DNA of 19,495 nucleotides from Omnitrophica bacterium RIFCSPLOWO2_01_FULL_45_10 (lineage in GTDB: Bacteria > Omnitrophota > Gorgyraeia > 2-01-FULL-45-10): positions 1-19,495 of the forward strand of contig MHFL01000059.1 of NCBI GenBank assembly GCA_001804165.1, given 5' to 3'. The translations under genes were made by a program, and so were the position numbers. The first letter of the stretch is position 1; every line of letters starts with the position of its first letter. Positions 7,922 to 14,405 of the stretch are shown here, one piece after another. The notes under the pieces were generated by a model that was given only the letters and a program-made list of their open reading frames with translations, made no database searches and was not told the origin of the DNA.

Positions 7922-8728
7922 ATGCTTATAATCGGTGAACGAATAAATTCGGCTAGGCCCAAGATTCGAGACGCGATTAAGAATAGAAATGCCTCATTTA
8001 TTTTGAAAGAGGCGCGTCAACAGATTAGGGCAGGCGCCTCATTTCTTGATGTGAATTGCGCCCAGACTCAAGGCGATGAACTGCTTGATGTGGACTGGGT
8101 CATAAGCGTCATCCAGAGCGAGATAAGCAACGCGAGTATCTGCATTGACAGCCCGAACTACATGGCGATCGAGAGGGCGCTCAAAACCTATAAGGGAAAT
8201 GGCGATCTTCTGATAAATTCGATAACGGGTGAAACGGCCATGATAGATAAGTTAATTCCTCTTGCGGTCAAATATAACGCGAAGGTAGTGGCGCTTACAA
8301 TGGATGAGCATGGAATGCCCGGGACTTCGGCCGCTCGTTTAGAAATCGCCAGGAAAATTCTTGAAAAATCGAAAAATTACGGATTAAATACAGGGAATCT
8401 TTTTTTCGACCCTCTTATAAGGCCCATTGCGACAGAGCCGGAGCAGGCAAAGGAATTTTTAAACTCCCTAACACTGCTCAAAAGTCTTGAAAATGTCAGG
8501 ACCGTTTGCGGCCTTTCCAACATATCTTTCGGCCTCCCGGCGAGAAGCCTGATCAATTCCGTATTCCTTTCCATGGCTATTTACGCCGGTCTCGACGCGG
8601 CGATACTCGACCCGCTGGATGAGAAAGTATCCGCGACTCTTTCGGCAGCGCGCGCCTTGTTGGGCCAGGACGATTACTCTTCAAACTACATTAAGGCATT
8701 TAGAGCGCGTCAGTTCAATCTCAAGTAA
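7922..8728 (+). CDS. acsE: Methyltetrahydrofolate:corrinoid methyltransferase (AcsE-like)
   Basis: A pterin-binding TIM-barrel protein of the AcsE/MeTr type, which moves the methyl group of methyl-tetrahydrofolate to a corrinoid iron-sulfur protein in the Wood-Ljungdahl pathway. The order and spacing of pterin-contact residues match the family: Asp76 in CIDSPN, Asn99 in INSITGE, Asp163 in FFDPLIRP, and Asn200 in CGLSNISFGLP, the residue that assists methyl transfer in AcsE. The 268-residue length fits stand-alone AcsE rather than MetH. An AAGAGG ribosome binding site lies 5 nt before the ATG. No corrinoid protein (acsC/acsD) is in the window. A related activity with another corrinoid protein, such as a catabolic methyltransferase partner, is possible. 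Confidence 0.88.
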   Translation: MLIIGERINSARPKIRDAIKNRNASFILKEARQQIRAGASFLDVNCAQTQGDELLDVDWVISVIQSEISNASICIDSPNYMAIERALKTYKGNGDLLINSITGETAMIDKLIPLAVKYNAKVVALTMDEHGMPGTSAARLEIARKILEKSKNYGLNTGNLFFDPLIRPIATEPEQAKEFLNSLTLLKSLENVRTVCGLSNISFGLPARSLINSVFLSMAIYAGLDAAILDPLDEKVSATLSAARALLGQDDYSSNYIKAFRARQFNLK

Positions 8729-8749
8729 ATTAAAGTTTTGGATTAAAAT

Positions 8750-9844
8750 ATGGCCAAGAAGATCTTCATAGCGGCTACGATGCAGAATGACGGAAAGACA
8801 ACCGTCTCCCTGGGTTTAATATCCGTGCTCAAAAAACATTTCAATAAGATCGGCTTCATAAAGCCGATCGGGCAGAGATATCTAATTGAGCAGGGTTACA
8901 AAGTTGACGAAGATTCTGTGCTGATCGAGGAGGTTTTTGGCATAAAATGTAACATAAAGGATATGTCGCCTGTCGCCATAGAGAAAGGTTTCACCGAGCG
9001 TTATATACAAAAGGGCCCGGAGGAAGATTATTCCAAACTTATCAAGGATTCATTTGAACGCGTGGCTAAAAATAATGACCTCGTTATCATCGAAGGCACG
9101 GGCCACGCCGGCGTAGGAAGCGTCTTCGATCTGTCAAACGCGGCGGTCGCCAAGCTTCTAGGGGCCAATGTCATCCTGATCTCTTCCGGCGGCATAGGAA
9201 GACCGATTGACGAGGTGATGCTCAATAAGCCGCTCTTCGACAAGGAAGGCGTCAAGATCGCGGGGATAATCGTTAATAAGGTCCTGCCGGAAAAATACGA
9301 TAAAGTGGCGCGCCTGGTCAGGATGGGGCTTGAAAAGAAAGGTTTGAGCGTTTTAGGCGTTTTGCCTTATCAGAAGATATTGGACATGCCAACGGTTCGC
9401 GATATCAAGGAAGAACTTAATCTGGAGCTTCTCCTTGGAGGAGAAAATCTGGATTTGGCCGTCGAAAAGATTTTGGTAGGCGCGATGAACGTGAAAGAGG
9501 CGATCAAGTTCATTCAAAACAATTCACTGATGATAATACCGGGCGATAGGGACGACATGATACGCGCGATTTCGGAAATTCATACCTCGAAGTTGAAAAG
9601 ATGCTGCAGGATATCGGGAATGGTCCTAAGCGGCGGTCTCATACCCGTTGGAAGGACGCGCAGAATTTTGGAAAAGTCAAAGATACCCGTTCTTATTTCT
9701 GAGGATGATACCTATTCGGTGGCGTCGGCCGTTCACCATATATTGGTGAAATTAAAACCTCAGGATACAGCGAAGATCAAGATCATAGTGGACATAGTCG
9801 AAAAGAACATCGACATTGACAATGTCCTTGCCAGTCTGACATGA
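8750..9844 (+). CDS. BioD-like P-loop ATPase fused to a DRTGG domain (Pta N-terminus-like)
   Basis: Residues 1-210 form a dethiobiotin-synthetase-like P-loop domain with QNDGKTT (12-18) and the conserved VIIEGTGHAG (~113-122). Residues ~215-335 form a DRTGG domain, where the name-giving stretch reads PGDRDDMI, followed by SGMVLSGGLIP. This pair equals the N-terminal regulatory part of long phosphotransacetylases, but the catalytic PTA domain is absent, so it should not make acetyl-phosphate by itself. Stand-alone proteins of this kind are common in anaerobes and lack a settled function; a nucleotide-sensing or regulatory role is the usual guess. Its place after the AcsE-like gene hints at acetyl-CoA/one-carbon metabolism. 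The 364-residue frame overlaps the next gene (ATGA). Confidence 0.8.
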   Translation: MAKKIFIAATMQNDGKTTVSLGLISVLKKHFNKIGFIKPIGQRYLIEQGYKVDEDSVLIEEVFGIKCNIKDMSPVAIEKGFTERYIQKGPEEDYSKLIKDSFERVAKNNDLVIIEGTGHAGVGSVFDLSNAAVAKLLGANVILISSGGIGRPIDEVMLNKPLFDKEGVKIAGIIVNKVLPEKYDKVARLVRMGLEKKGLSVLGVLPYQKILDMPTVRDIKEELNLELLLGGENLDLAVEKILVGAMNVKEAIKFIQNNSLMIIPGDRDDMIRAISEIHTSKLKRCCRISGMVLSGGLIPVGRTRRILEKSKIPVLISEDDTYSVASAVHHILVKLKPQDTAKIKIIVDIVEKNIDIDNVLASLT

Positions 9845-10884
9845 AGTTTTCTCAAACATTAGCAATCCTTATAGCTTCAGCCCTCCTGTTTTTTTCAGTA
9901 CGATTCTTAAGTAATTCAGACGGGACCGGGAGAGTAATCGATTCGACTAAATTGTTGATGGGAAGTTTTGTCCAGATAAAAGTCCCGATATATGGCCGCG
10001 TAGATGAAAGATCCGGTAAAAAAGCGATTGATAAGGCATTCGAAGAGATAGCCAGGTTAGAAGCGCTATTCAGCGCGTTTAAGGAGGAGAGCGAACTCTC
10101 GAAGATAAATAGGATGAATGCGAACGAAACCTTTAAACCCAGCGCCGAAGTCTTCGATTTGATAGAAAGGGCCATAGAATATAATGAAAAAACAAAGGGC
10201 GCGTTCGATATCACCGTTAAACCATTAGTTGACCTCTGGGCGCGAAGCAAAAATGAGAAAAAACTGCCGAGCCATGCCGACATAAAGAAAGAACTGACAA
10301 GAATCGGGACGCGGTATATCATTTTGGATAAATTGAACAAGAGCGTATCTTTCAATAGAGAAGGAGTGAAGATTGATTTGGGGGGCGCGGCGCAGGGCTA
10401 CGCGACTGATAGAGCGATTAAAGTCTTGAAAGAAAACGGCATAGAGAATGCGCTTGTGAATTTAGGCGGTGACATGTATTGCATGGGCAGAAAGTCCAAG
10501 GACGAGCCATGGAACGTCGGTATTCAGCACCCGAGAAACAAAAATAAGTTATTTTTTGAGGTTAGATTAGAGGACAAGGCCATCAATACGTCGGGCGATT
10601 ACGAGAAATATTTTATATTGAACGGCACCAGATACTCTCACATAATAGATCCCCGCACCGGCTATCCGGTAGGCGGTAATGTGGTGAGCGCGACTATCAT
10701 AGACGATGACTCTACGAGAGCGGATATGCTGGCCACGGCCTTATGCGTTCTCGGCCGCGAAGGATTGGGCGCGGTGGAATCTATAAAGGGCGCCGATGCG
10801 ATTTTAATCATTAAGGATAAAGGCGCCTTAAAGATTGAGATGACGAGGGGTTTAAGAGAGCGATATGCCGTTCAAGAAAAATAA
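9841..10884 (+). CDS. apbE: FAD:protein FMN transferase ApbE, membrane-anchored
   Basis: ApbE attaches FMN covalently to Ser/Thr of target flavoproteins such as RnfG/RnfD, NqrB/NqrC or NosR-type proteins. Family motifs are complete: GAFDITVKPLVDLW (120-133), KIDLGGAAQGYATD (177-190), NLGGD (207-211), TSGDYE (250-255), HIIDPRTGYP (267-276) and the metal site around ADMLATAL (294-301). A hydrophobic N-terminal segment (~5-23) is a signal anchor; there is no lipobox cysteine, unlike many ApbE lipoproteins. The protein is 347 residues and therefore probably faces the periplasm. Its flavoprotein target is not encoded in this window. It overlaps the preceding gene by four bases and mnmA by 20. Confidence 0.93.
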   Translation: MKFSQTLAILIASALLFFSVRFLSNSDGTGRVIDSTKLLMGSFVQIKVPIYGRVDERSGKKAIDKAFEEIARLEALFSAFKEESELSKINRMNANETFKPSAEVFDLIERAIEYNEKTKGAFDITVKPLVDLWARSKNEKKLPSHADIKKELTRIGTRYIILDKLNKSVSFNREGVKIDLGGAAQGYATDRAIKVLKENGIENALVNLGGDMYCMGRKSKDEPWNVGIQHPRNKNKLFFEVRLEDKAINTSGDYEKYFILNGTRYSHIIDPRTGYPVGGNVVSATIIDDDSTRADMLATALCVLGREGLGAVESIKGADAILIIKDKGALKIEMTRGLRERYAVQEK

Positions 10885-11962
10885 AAAGATAGTCGCCGCC
10901 ATGAGCGGCGGTGTTGATTCATCGCTTGCCGCCGCGCTCTTAAAAAGAGACGGTTGGGACGTGATAGGCATGACATTCAAGATGTGGCCTAAGGAGGAGT
11001 GCGGGGCCAGTTTCGGCAGGGCGTGCTGCAGCTTAGAGGCCATCACAAGGGCAAGGGCGGTAGCCGAGGATTTAAAGATACCTTATTATGTGCTCGATTT
11101 TCATGACGATTTTAAGAAAGAGGTCATCGATTACTTCATATCCGAATATCTGAAAGGAGTCACGCCAAATCCGTGCGTCATATGCAACAATAAGATAAAG
11201 TTCGGCGCCCTGATGGAAAAGGCAAAAGAGTTAGGCGCTTCGCTTGTCGCGACAGGTCATTACGCCAAAGTCGGATTGGATAAGAAAAGAAATAGATTTT
11301 TGCTAAAAGAGGGCAGGGACAAGTCGAAAGGGCAGTCCTATTTTTTGTTCGGTTTGTCACAGGCACAGTTGGGGCACGCGGTCTTTCCGTTAGGCGATAT
11401 GACAAAATCAAGGGCTCGGATTCTTGCCAAGAGGATGCGTCTCAAAACGTTTAATACGGTCTCAAGTCAGGATATATGCTTTATTCAGGACTTAGACTAC
11501 GCTGAGTATATAAAGAAAAAAACCGGAGTTGAAATAAAAGAGGGGGAGATCGTCGATGAATCGGGCAGGGTGCTCGGCCGTCACAAAGGCATTCCGTATT
11601 ATACTATTGGGCAAAGGCGCGGCTTAGGCGTCGCCTATAAAGAGCCGCTCTACGTTACTGCCATAGATATCGAGAAGAATCGTGTTATCGTTGGGACGAA
11701 GAGAGATATCGCGAAAAAGCGCCTTATTGCGCATCATCTTAATTGGATTTCGATAGAAAACTTAGGCAAACCGCTACGGGTGATGGCCAAGATAAGGTAT
11801 AATCACAAGAGGGCGTTTGCGACTGTAACAAGAGCGGGCATTGATGAAGCGCGGGTTGAATTCGACTCTCCCCAGGAATCACCCGCTCCCGGCCAGGCAA
11901 TTGTGTTTTACGATCGGGATGTTGTTGTCGGCGGAGGATGGATCAAGGAAATTCAAAATTGA
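10865..11962 (+). CDS. mnmA: tRNA-specific 2-thiouridylase MnmA
   Basis: MnmA thiolates uridine 34 of tRNA-Lys, -Glu and -Gln using ATP and persulfide sulfur. The PP-loop is SGGVDSS (14-20). The catalytic pair is Cys104 in TPNPCVICNN and Cys205 in SSQDICFI, both in their usual contexts. YTIGQRRGLG follows in the central domain and SPAPGQAIVFYD in the C-terminal barrel. At 365 residues it is full length. The start lies inside the end of apbE, a 20-nt overlap, typical of the packed operon. It is followed by another PP-loop ATPase, larE, with which it overlaps by 25 nt. Two sulfur-transfer enzymes thus sit side by side, and could draw on a common persulfide donor. Confidence 0.95.
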   Translation: MPFKKNKKIVAAMSGGVDSSLAAALLKRDGWDVIGMTFKMWPKEECGASFGRACCSLEAITRARAVAEDLKIPYYVLDFHDDFKKEVIDYFISEYLKGVTPNPCVICNNKIKFGALMEKAKELGASLVATGHYAKVGLDKKRNRFLLKEGRDKSKGQSYFLFGLSQAQLGHAVFPLGDMTKSRARILAKRMRLKTFNTVSSQDICFIQDLDYAEYIKKKTGVEIKEGEIVDESGRVLGRHKGIPYYTIGQRRGLGVAYKEPLYVTAIDIEKNRVIVGTKRDIAKKRLIAHHLNWISIENLGKPLRVMAKIRYNHKRAFATVTRAGIDEARVEFDSPQESPAPGQAIVFYDRDVVVGGGWIKEIQN

Positions 11963-12858
11963 AAATGAAAAATTTAAAATTAAAAAAACTGAAAAATATA
12001 CTAAAAAAACTTAAGAGTGTGGTGATTGCTTATTCAGGAGGCGTGGATAGCACATTTCTGGTGAAGATGGCGATAGATACGCTCGGCCATACAAGAGTCA
12101 TCGCGGTAACCGCTCGTTCCGAGACATATCCTTATTCCGAATACAAGGATGCCAAACGGCTTGCAAAACGAATGGGCGCAAAACATATTACTATTCATAC
12201 TAAGGAACTCAGGATAAAGAACTTTAAGAGCAATCCCTTAAATAGATGCTATTACTGTAAATTCGAATTATTTAAGAAACTTATTGAAATAAAGAGAAGA
12301 GCAAGCTTCGCCGGCGTCGTAGATGGAACGAATTACGATGACTTGAAAGACATCAGGTATGGCAGGAAGGCGGCCGAAGAACTGGGGGTGAGGAGCCCTT
12401 TATTGGAAGCGGGGATAGGCAAGGATTTAATAAGAAGACACTCCAAGGAATTGGAATTAGATACGTGGCAGAAGCCGTCTTTTGCCTGCCTCGCGTCGCG
12501 CCTTCCATTTCATACAGATATAACGGCTGAAAAATTGGAAAAGATTGACAAGGCGGAGAATTACTTGCGACAGTTAGGTTTCAAACAGGTGCGGGTTCGG
12601 ATTCATAAGGAAATCGCGCGGCTTGAATTTTATAAAGAAGATTTCAAGAAGATGTTGAGTAAAGAAATTAACAATAAGGTTATCAAGCACTTAAAGGTGT
12701 TAGGGTTTAAATATATCACTATGGATTTGGAAGGCTATAGGACAGGGAGCATGCACGAGACATACAATGTCATTGCGAGGAGTCCCGCCGCCGAAGGTGG
12801 CGGACGACGAAGCAATCCCAAAAACGAGATTGCTTCGGCACTTCGTGCCTCGCAATGA
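11938..12858 (+). CDS. larE: LarE-family ATP-dependent sulfur transferase with repeat-encoded C-terminus
   Basis: LarE inserts sulfur into pyridinium dicarboxylate during synthesis of the nickel-pincer cofactor of lactate racemase. The PP-loop is YSGGVDSTF (32-40), with VVDGTNYDD and PSFACLASRLPF (180-191) further on. Three cysteines, Cys104 and Cys107 (NRCYYCK) and Cys184, match the [4Fe-4S]-binding LarE class rather than the single-cysteine sacrificial class. The start may instead be Met10 (11965), as the first nine codons overlap mnmA and the AGG-rich site abuts the first ATG. Family homology ends near YRTGSMHET; residues ~278-306 are translated from a palindromic repeat. larB, larC and larA are not present, so the target molecule is uncertain. 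Confidence 0.85.
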   Translation: MDQGNSKLKMKNLKLKKLKNILKKLKSVVIAYSGGVDSTFLVKMAIDTLGHTRVIAVTARSETYPYSEYKDAKRLAKRMGAKHITIHTKELRIKNFKSNPLNRCYYCKFELFKKLIEIKRRASFAGVVDGTNYDDLKDIRYGRKAAEELGVRSPLLEAGIGKDLIRRHSKELELDTWQKPSFACLASRLPFHTDITAEKLEKIDKAENYLRQLGFKQVRVRIHKEIARLEFYKEDFKKMLSKEINNKVIKHLKVLGFKYITMDLEGYRTGSMHETYNVIARSPAAEGGGRRSNPKNEIASALRASQ

Positions 12859-12859
12859 C
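12769..12859. repeat. 91-bp palindromic repeat with cloverleaf fold
   Basis: Perfect 12-bp inverted ends, GTCATTGCGAGG (12769-12780) and CCTCGCAATGAC (12848-12859), enclose three smaller hairpins. These are 12782-12805 (bulged GC stem), 12808-12837 (perfect 10-bp stem CGAAGCAATC/GATTGCTTCG with a 10-nt loop) and about 12838-12848 (GCAC/GTGC). It has no coding capacity of its own but supplies the end of larE. No T-run follows, so it is not a standard terminator. It looks like a non-autonomous or REP-type mobile repeat; a partial relative opens the window. Confidence 0.8.
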
Positions 12860-12869
12860 TCTCAATGTA

Positions 12870-12878
12870 TGATATAAT
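12870..12878 (+). promoter_or_regulatory. Extended -10 promoter for the 58-aa/SPFH operon
   Basis: TGATATAAT (12870-12878) lies 10 bp after the palindromic repeat and matches the extended -10 of the mobA and panB promoters exactly. No good -35 box is seen; that position falls in the repeat's right arm. The expected transcription start, about 7 nt downstream, coincides with the ATG at 12885. Confidence 0.6.
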
Positions 12879-12884
12879 AATGTT

Positions 12885-13061
12885 ATGTTCCTCATTGTAC
12901 TTTTCACTATAATTGGATTCCTAATAGGATTGGCGTACGTTATGATTAAAAGAAAGATAAGGCCGGGGAATATGCTTGCGGCAACTTTCTTAGGTTTATT
13001 GGCCGCGGCGATCTGGAAGATGATTAAAGATTACAATCAAAATAAAGATAGATATATCTGA
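12885..13061 (+). CDS. Small two-helix membrane protein, 58 aa
   Basis: This small frame encodes 58 residues beginning MFLIVLFTIIGFLIGL and ending in NQNKDRYI. Two hydrophobic helices (about 1-20 and 29-44) are joined by a basic loop (IKRKIRPGN), so it is probably a hairpin membrane protein with a charged C-terminal tail. Support comes from the promoter immediately upstream and an 18-bp gap to the SPFH gene that holds the latter's ribosome binding site. There is no Shine-Dalgarno sequence in front of its own ATG, which would fit a leaderless message. I do not recognise the family. It may assist or anchor the neighbouring membrane protein. Confidence 0.6.
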   Translation: MFLIVLFTIIGFLIGLAYVMIKRKIRPGNMLAATFLGLLAAAIWKMIKDYNQNKDRYI

Positions 13062-13079
13062 AAAAAGGAGGGGTAGGCC

Positions 13080-13979
13080 ATGGGATTATTAATAATTTTA
13101 GTTTTGGGATTTATTGTTGGCGTTGTCTTCACTCTCATATCGAAAAAAGAGTCGATCAAGCCGATCATTGTCAGCACGCTTATCGGTTTAATTTTAGGAG
13201 TGGTCTTTGGCATGGTTAGAGTCGTCCCCGCGGGATACGCGGGTGTTGTGGATTTTTTTGGAAAAGTCTCTCCTAGACCGCTGTCCAGCGGCATAAATTT
13301 TGTTAATCCGTTAGCCAAAGTAATAAATTTATCGATAAGAACTCATGAAGATAAAGAGACGATGAACGTTCCTTCTAAAGAAGGTATGAATGTCGCGTTG
13401 GATGTCTCAGTCCTATATAAACTAGACCCTTCCAAGGCGGTAGATGTATATAAAACTGTAGGGCCTAACTATCAAGAGGTTATTCTATTGCCTCAGTACC
13501 GCGCCGCTGCGCGAGGGGTAACCGTTGCCCATGAGGCAAAGGCCCTTTATACATCGGAAAGGGAGCTACTTGCCCAGGGGATATTCGATTCTTTAGAGAA
13601 TCTCGTGGGCGGGCGCGGCGTCATTATCGAGCTGGTTCTCCTGAGAGCGATTACATTACCTCCTACCGTAAGTCAGGCCATCGAACAGAAATTGAAGGCG
13701 GAACAGGAAGCGGAAAGGATGAAATTTATTCTTCAAAGAGAGACACAAGAGGCGGAGAGAAAGCGCATTGAGGCGCAAGGCATAAGAGACGCTCAGTCGA
13801 TCATCGCGCAAAGTTTAACTTCCCAGTATTTGCATTATCTCTGGGTGAATACGCTAAATCAGAATCCGAATGTGATTTATGTTGCCACCGAAGCCAACAT
13901 GCCGATCTTCCGCGTCGTAAACCCTGATGACCAGCTTCTGCGCAAAAAACCGCTTCAATCCAAGGAAGAAGAGAGGTAA
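13080..13979 (+). CDS. SPFH/prohibitin (band 7) family membrane protein
   Basis: A 299-residue prohibitin-like protein. Two hydrophobic segments (about 2-20 and 28-47) precede the SPFH domain, which starts near VPAGYAGVVDFFGKV and continues through ISIRTHEDKE-like strands and DVSVLYKLDP. A long charged helix (about 205-245, rich in EQEAERMK and RKRIEAQG) is the coiled coil used for oligomer formation. The tail continues into a NPNVIYVATE segment and a lysine/glutamate-rich end. Such proteins form large ring or cage assemblies at membranes and often modulate proteases such as FtsH. AAGGAGGGG (13064-13072) is a strong ribosome binding site. It follows the 58-aa gene closely, and its 3' end meets mobile-element remnants 3 bp past the stop. 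Confidence 0.9.
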   Translation: MGLLIILVLGFIVGVVFTLISKKESIKPIIVSTLIGLILGVVFGMVRVVPAGYAGVVDFFGKVSPRPLSSGINFVNPLAKVINLSIRTHEDKETMNVPSKEGMNVALDVSVLYKLDPSKAVDVYKTVGPNYQEVILLPQYRAAARGVTVAHEAKALYTSERELLAQGIFDSLENLVGGRGVIIELVLLRAITLPPTVSQAIEQKLKAEQEAERMKFILQRETQEAERKRIEAQGIRDAQSIIAQSLTSQYLHYLWVNTLNQNPNVIYVATEANMPIFRVVNPDDQLLRKKPLQSKEEER

Positions 13980-13982
13980 CCT

Positions 13983-14099
13983 CAAATAAGGGCCATCCTA
14001 CGCGGGGACACCCTACGAGTTCACTCCGAATGAAATCCGATTCGGCGCCTCTGTGGTTCCGGTGGCGGCGCCATCAACTGGCGAATCGCTTCGAAAATA
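13983..14099 (-). repeat. Tandem unit copy 1 (ORF6N gene 3' end)
   Basis: Positions 13983-14018 are identical over 36 bp to 14277-14312, and 14019-14099 is highly similar to 14313-14396. The offset is 294 bp (98 codons), so the reading frame is kept. On the minus strand this copy encodes IFEAIRQLMAPPPEPQ, a stop, and then RRVSPRRMALI before another stop. It begins 3 bp after the SPFH gene's stop codon. Confidence 0.85.
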
Positions 14100-14305
14100 G
14101 ATTGGATGTCGACATCATGTTTTTCTATCTTTCGCTCAAGCTCGCTCAGTTCATGAGCCAACTCCTTATGAGTTAAAAGTATCTCTCGTAACTTTACAAA
14201 TACCCTCATTATTGCTATATTTACTTGGACGGCTCTTTCGCTGTTAAGGACGCCAGAAAGCATTGCTACATCTTGGCAAATAAGGGCCATCCTACGCGGG
14301 GACAC
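14021..14305 (-). pseudogene. Remnant of an ORF6N-domain (phage antirepressor-like) protein
   Basis: The 94-residue frame reads GVLNSERAVQVNIAIM, RKIEKHDVDIQSIFEAIRQ and a proline-rich tail MAPPPEP. This is the standard C-terminal half of ORF6N/KilA-N-associated proteins found in prophages and in many free bacterial copies. The N-terminal DNA-binding half is absent. The frame starts at a GTG (14305), or the ATG at 14290, inside a 36-bp repeat and directly after an in-frame stop (TGA). The remaining protein is mostly an amphipathic helix, so if translated it might form a coiled coil. It is more likely a decayed fragment than a working regulator. It is convergent with the SPFH gene. Confidence 0.65.
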
Positions 14306-14396
14306 CCTACGATCAGCTCAGTCCGTATGGAATCCGATTCGGCGCTTCTGTGGTTCCGGTGGCGGCGCCATTAACTGGCGAATCGCTTCGAAAATA
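14277..14396 (-). repeat. Tandem unit copy 2, truncated by the insertion element
   Basis: This is the second copy of the repeated segment. It encodes IFEAIRQLMAPPPEPQ and GFHTD-stop, then a segment leading in frame into the ORF6N remnant. Compared with copy 1 it carries a few substitutions and one extra codon after the stop. Similarity ends abruptly at 14396, next to the IS481-type element, which suggests that the body of this unit was lost when the element arrived or later. Confidence 0.8.
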
Positions 14397-14405
14397 TGTA
14401 ATAAA

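Noticed and set aside
11945..12010. A-rich start of larE as a regulatory or low-complexity intergenic element
   Set aside because: It reads as lysine-rich codons leading directly into the PP-loop domain, so it is coding from at least 11965.
12769..12859. Intrinsic terminator after larE
   Set aside because: The inverted repeat is long but no T-run follows either arm, and the sequence is translated as the end of larE.
13983..14396. Diversity-generating retroelement template/variable repeat pair
   Set aside because: No reverse transcriptase is present, and the differences between copies are not concentrated at adenines.
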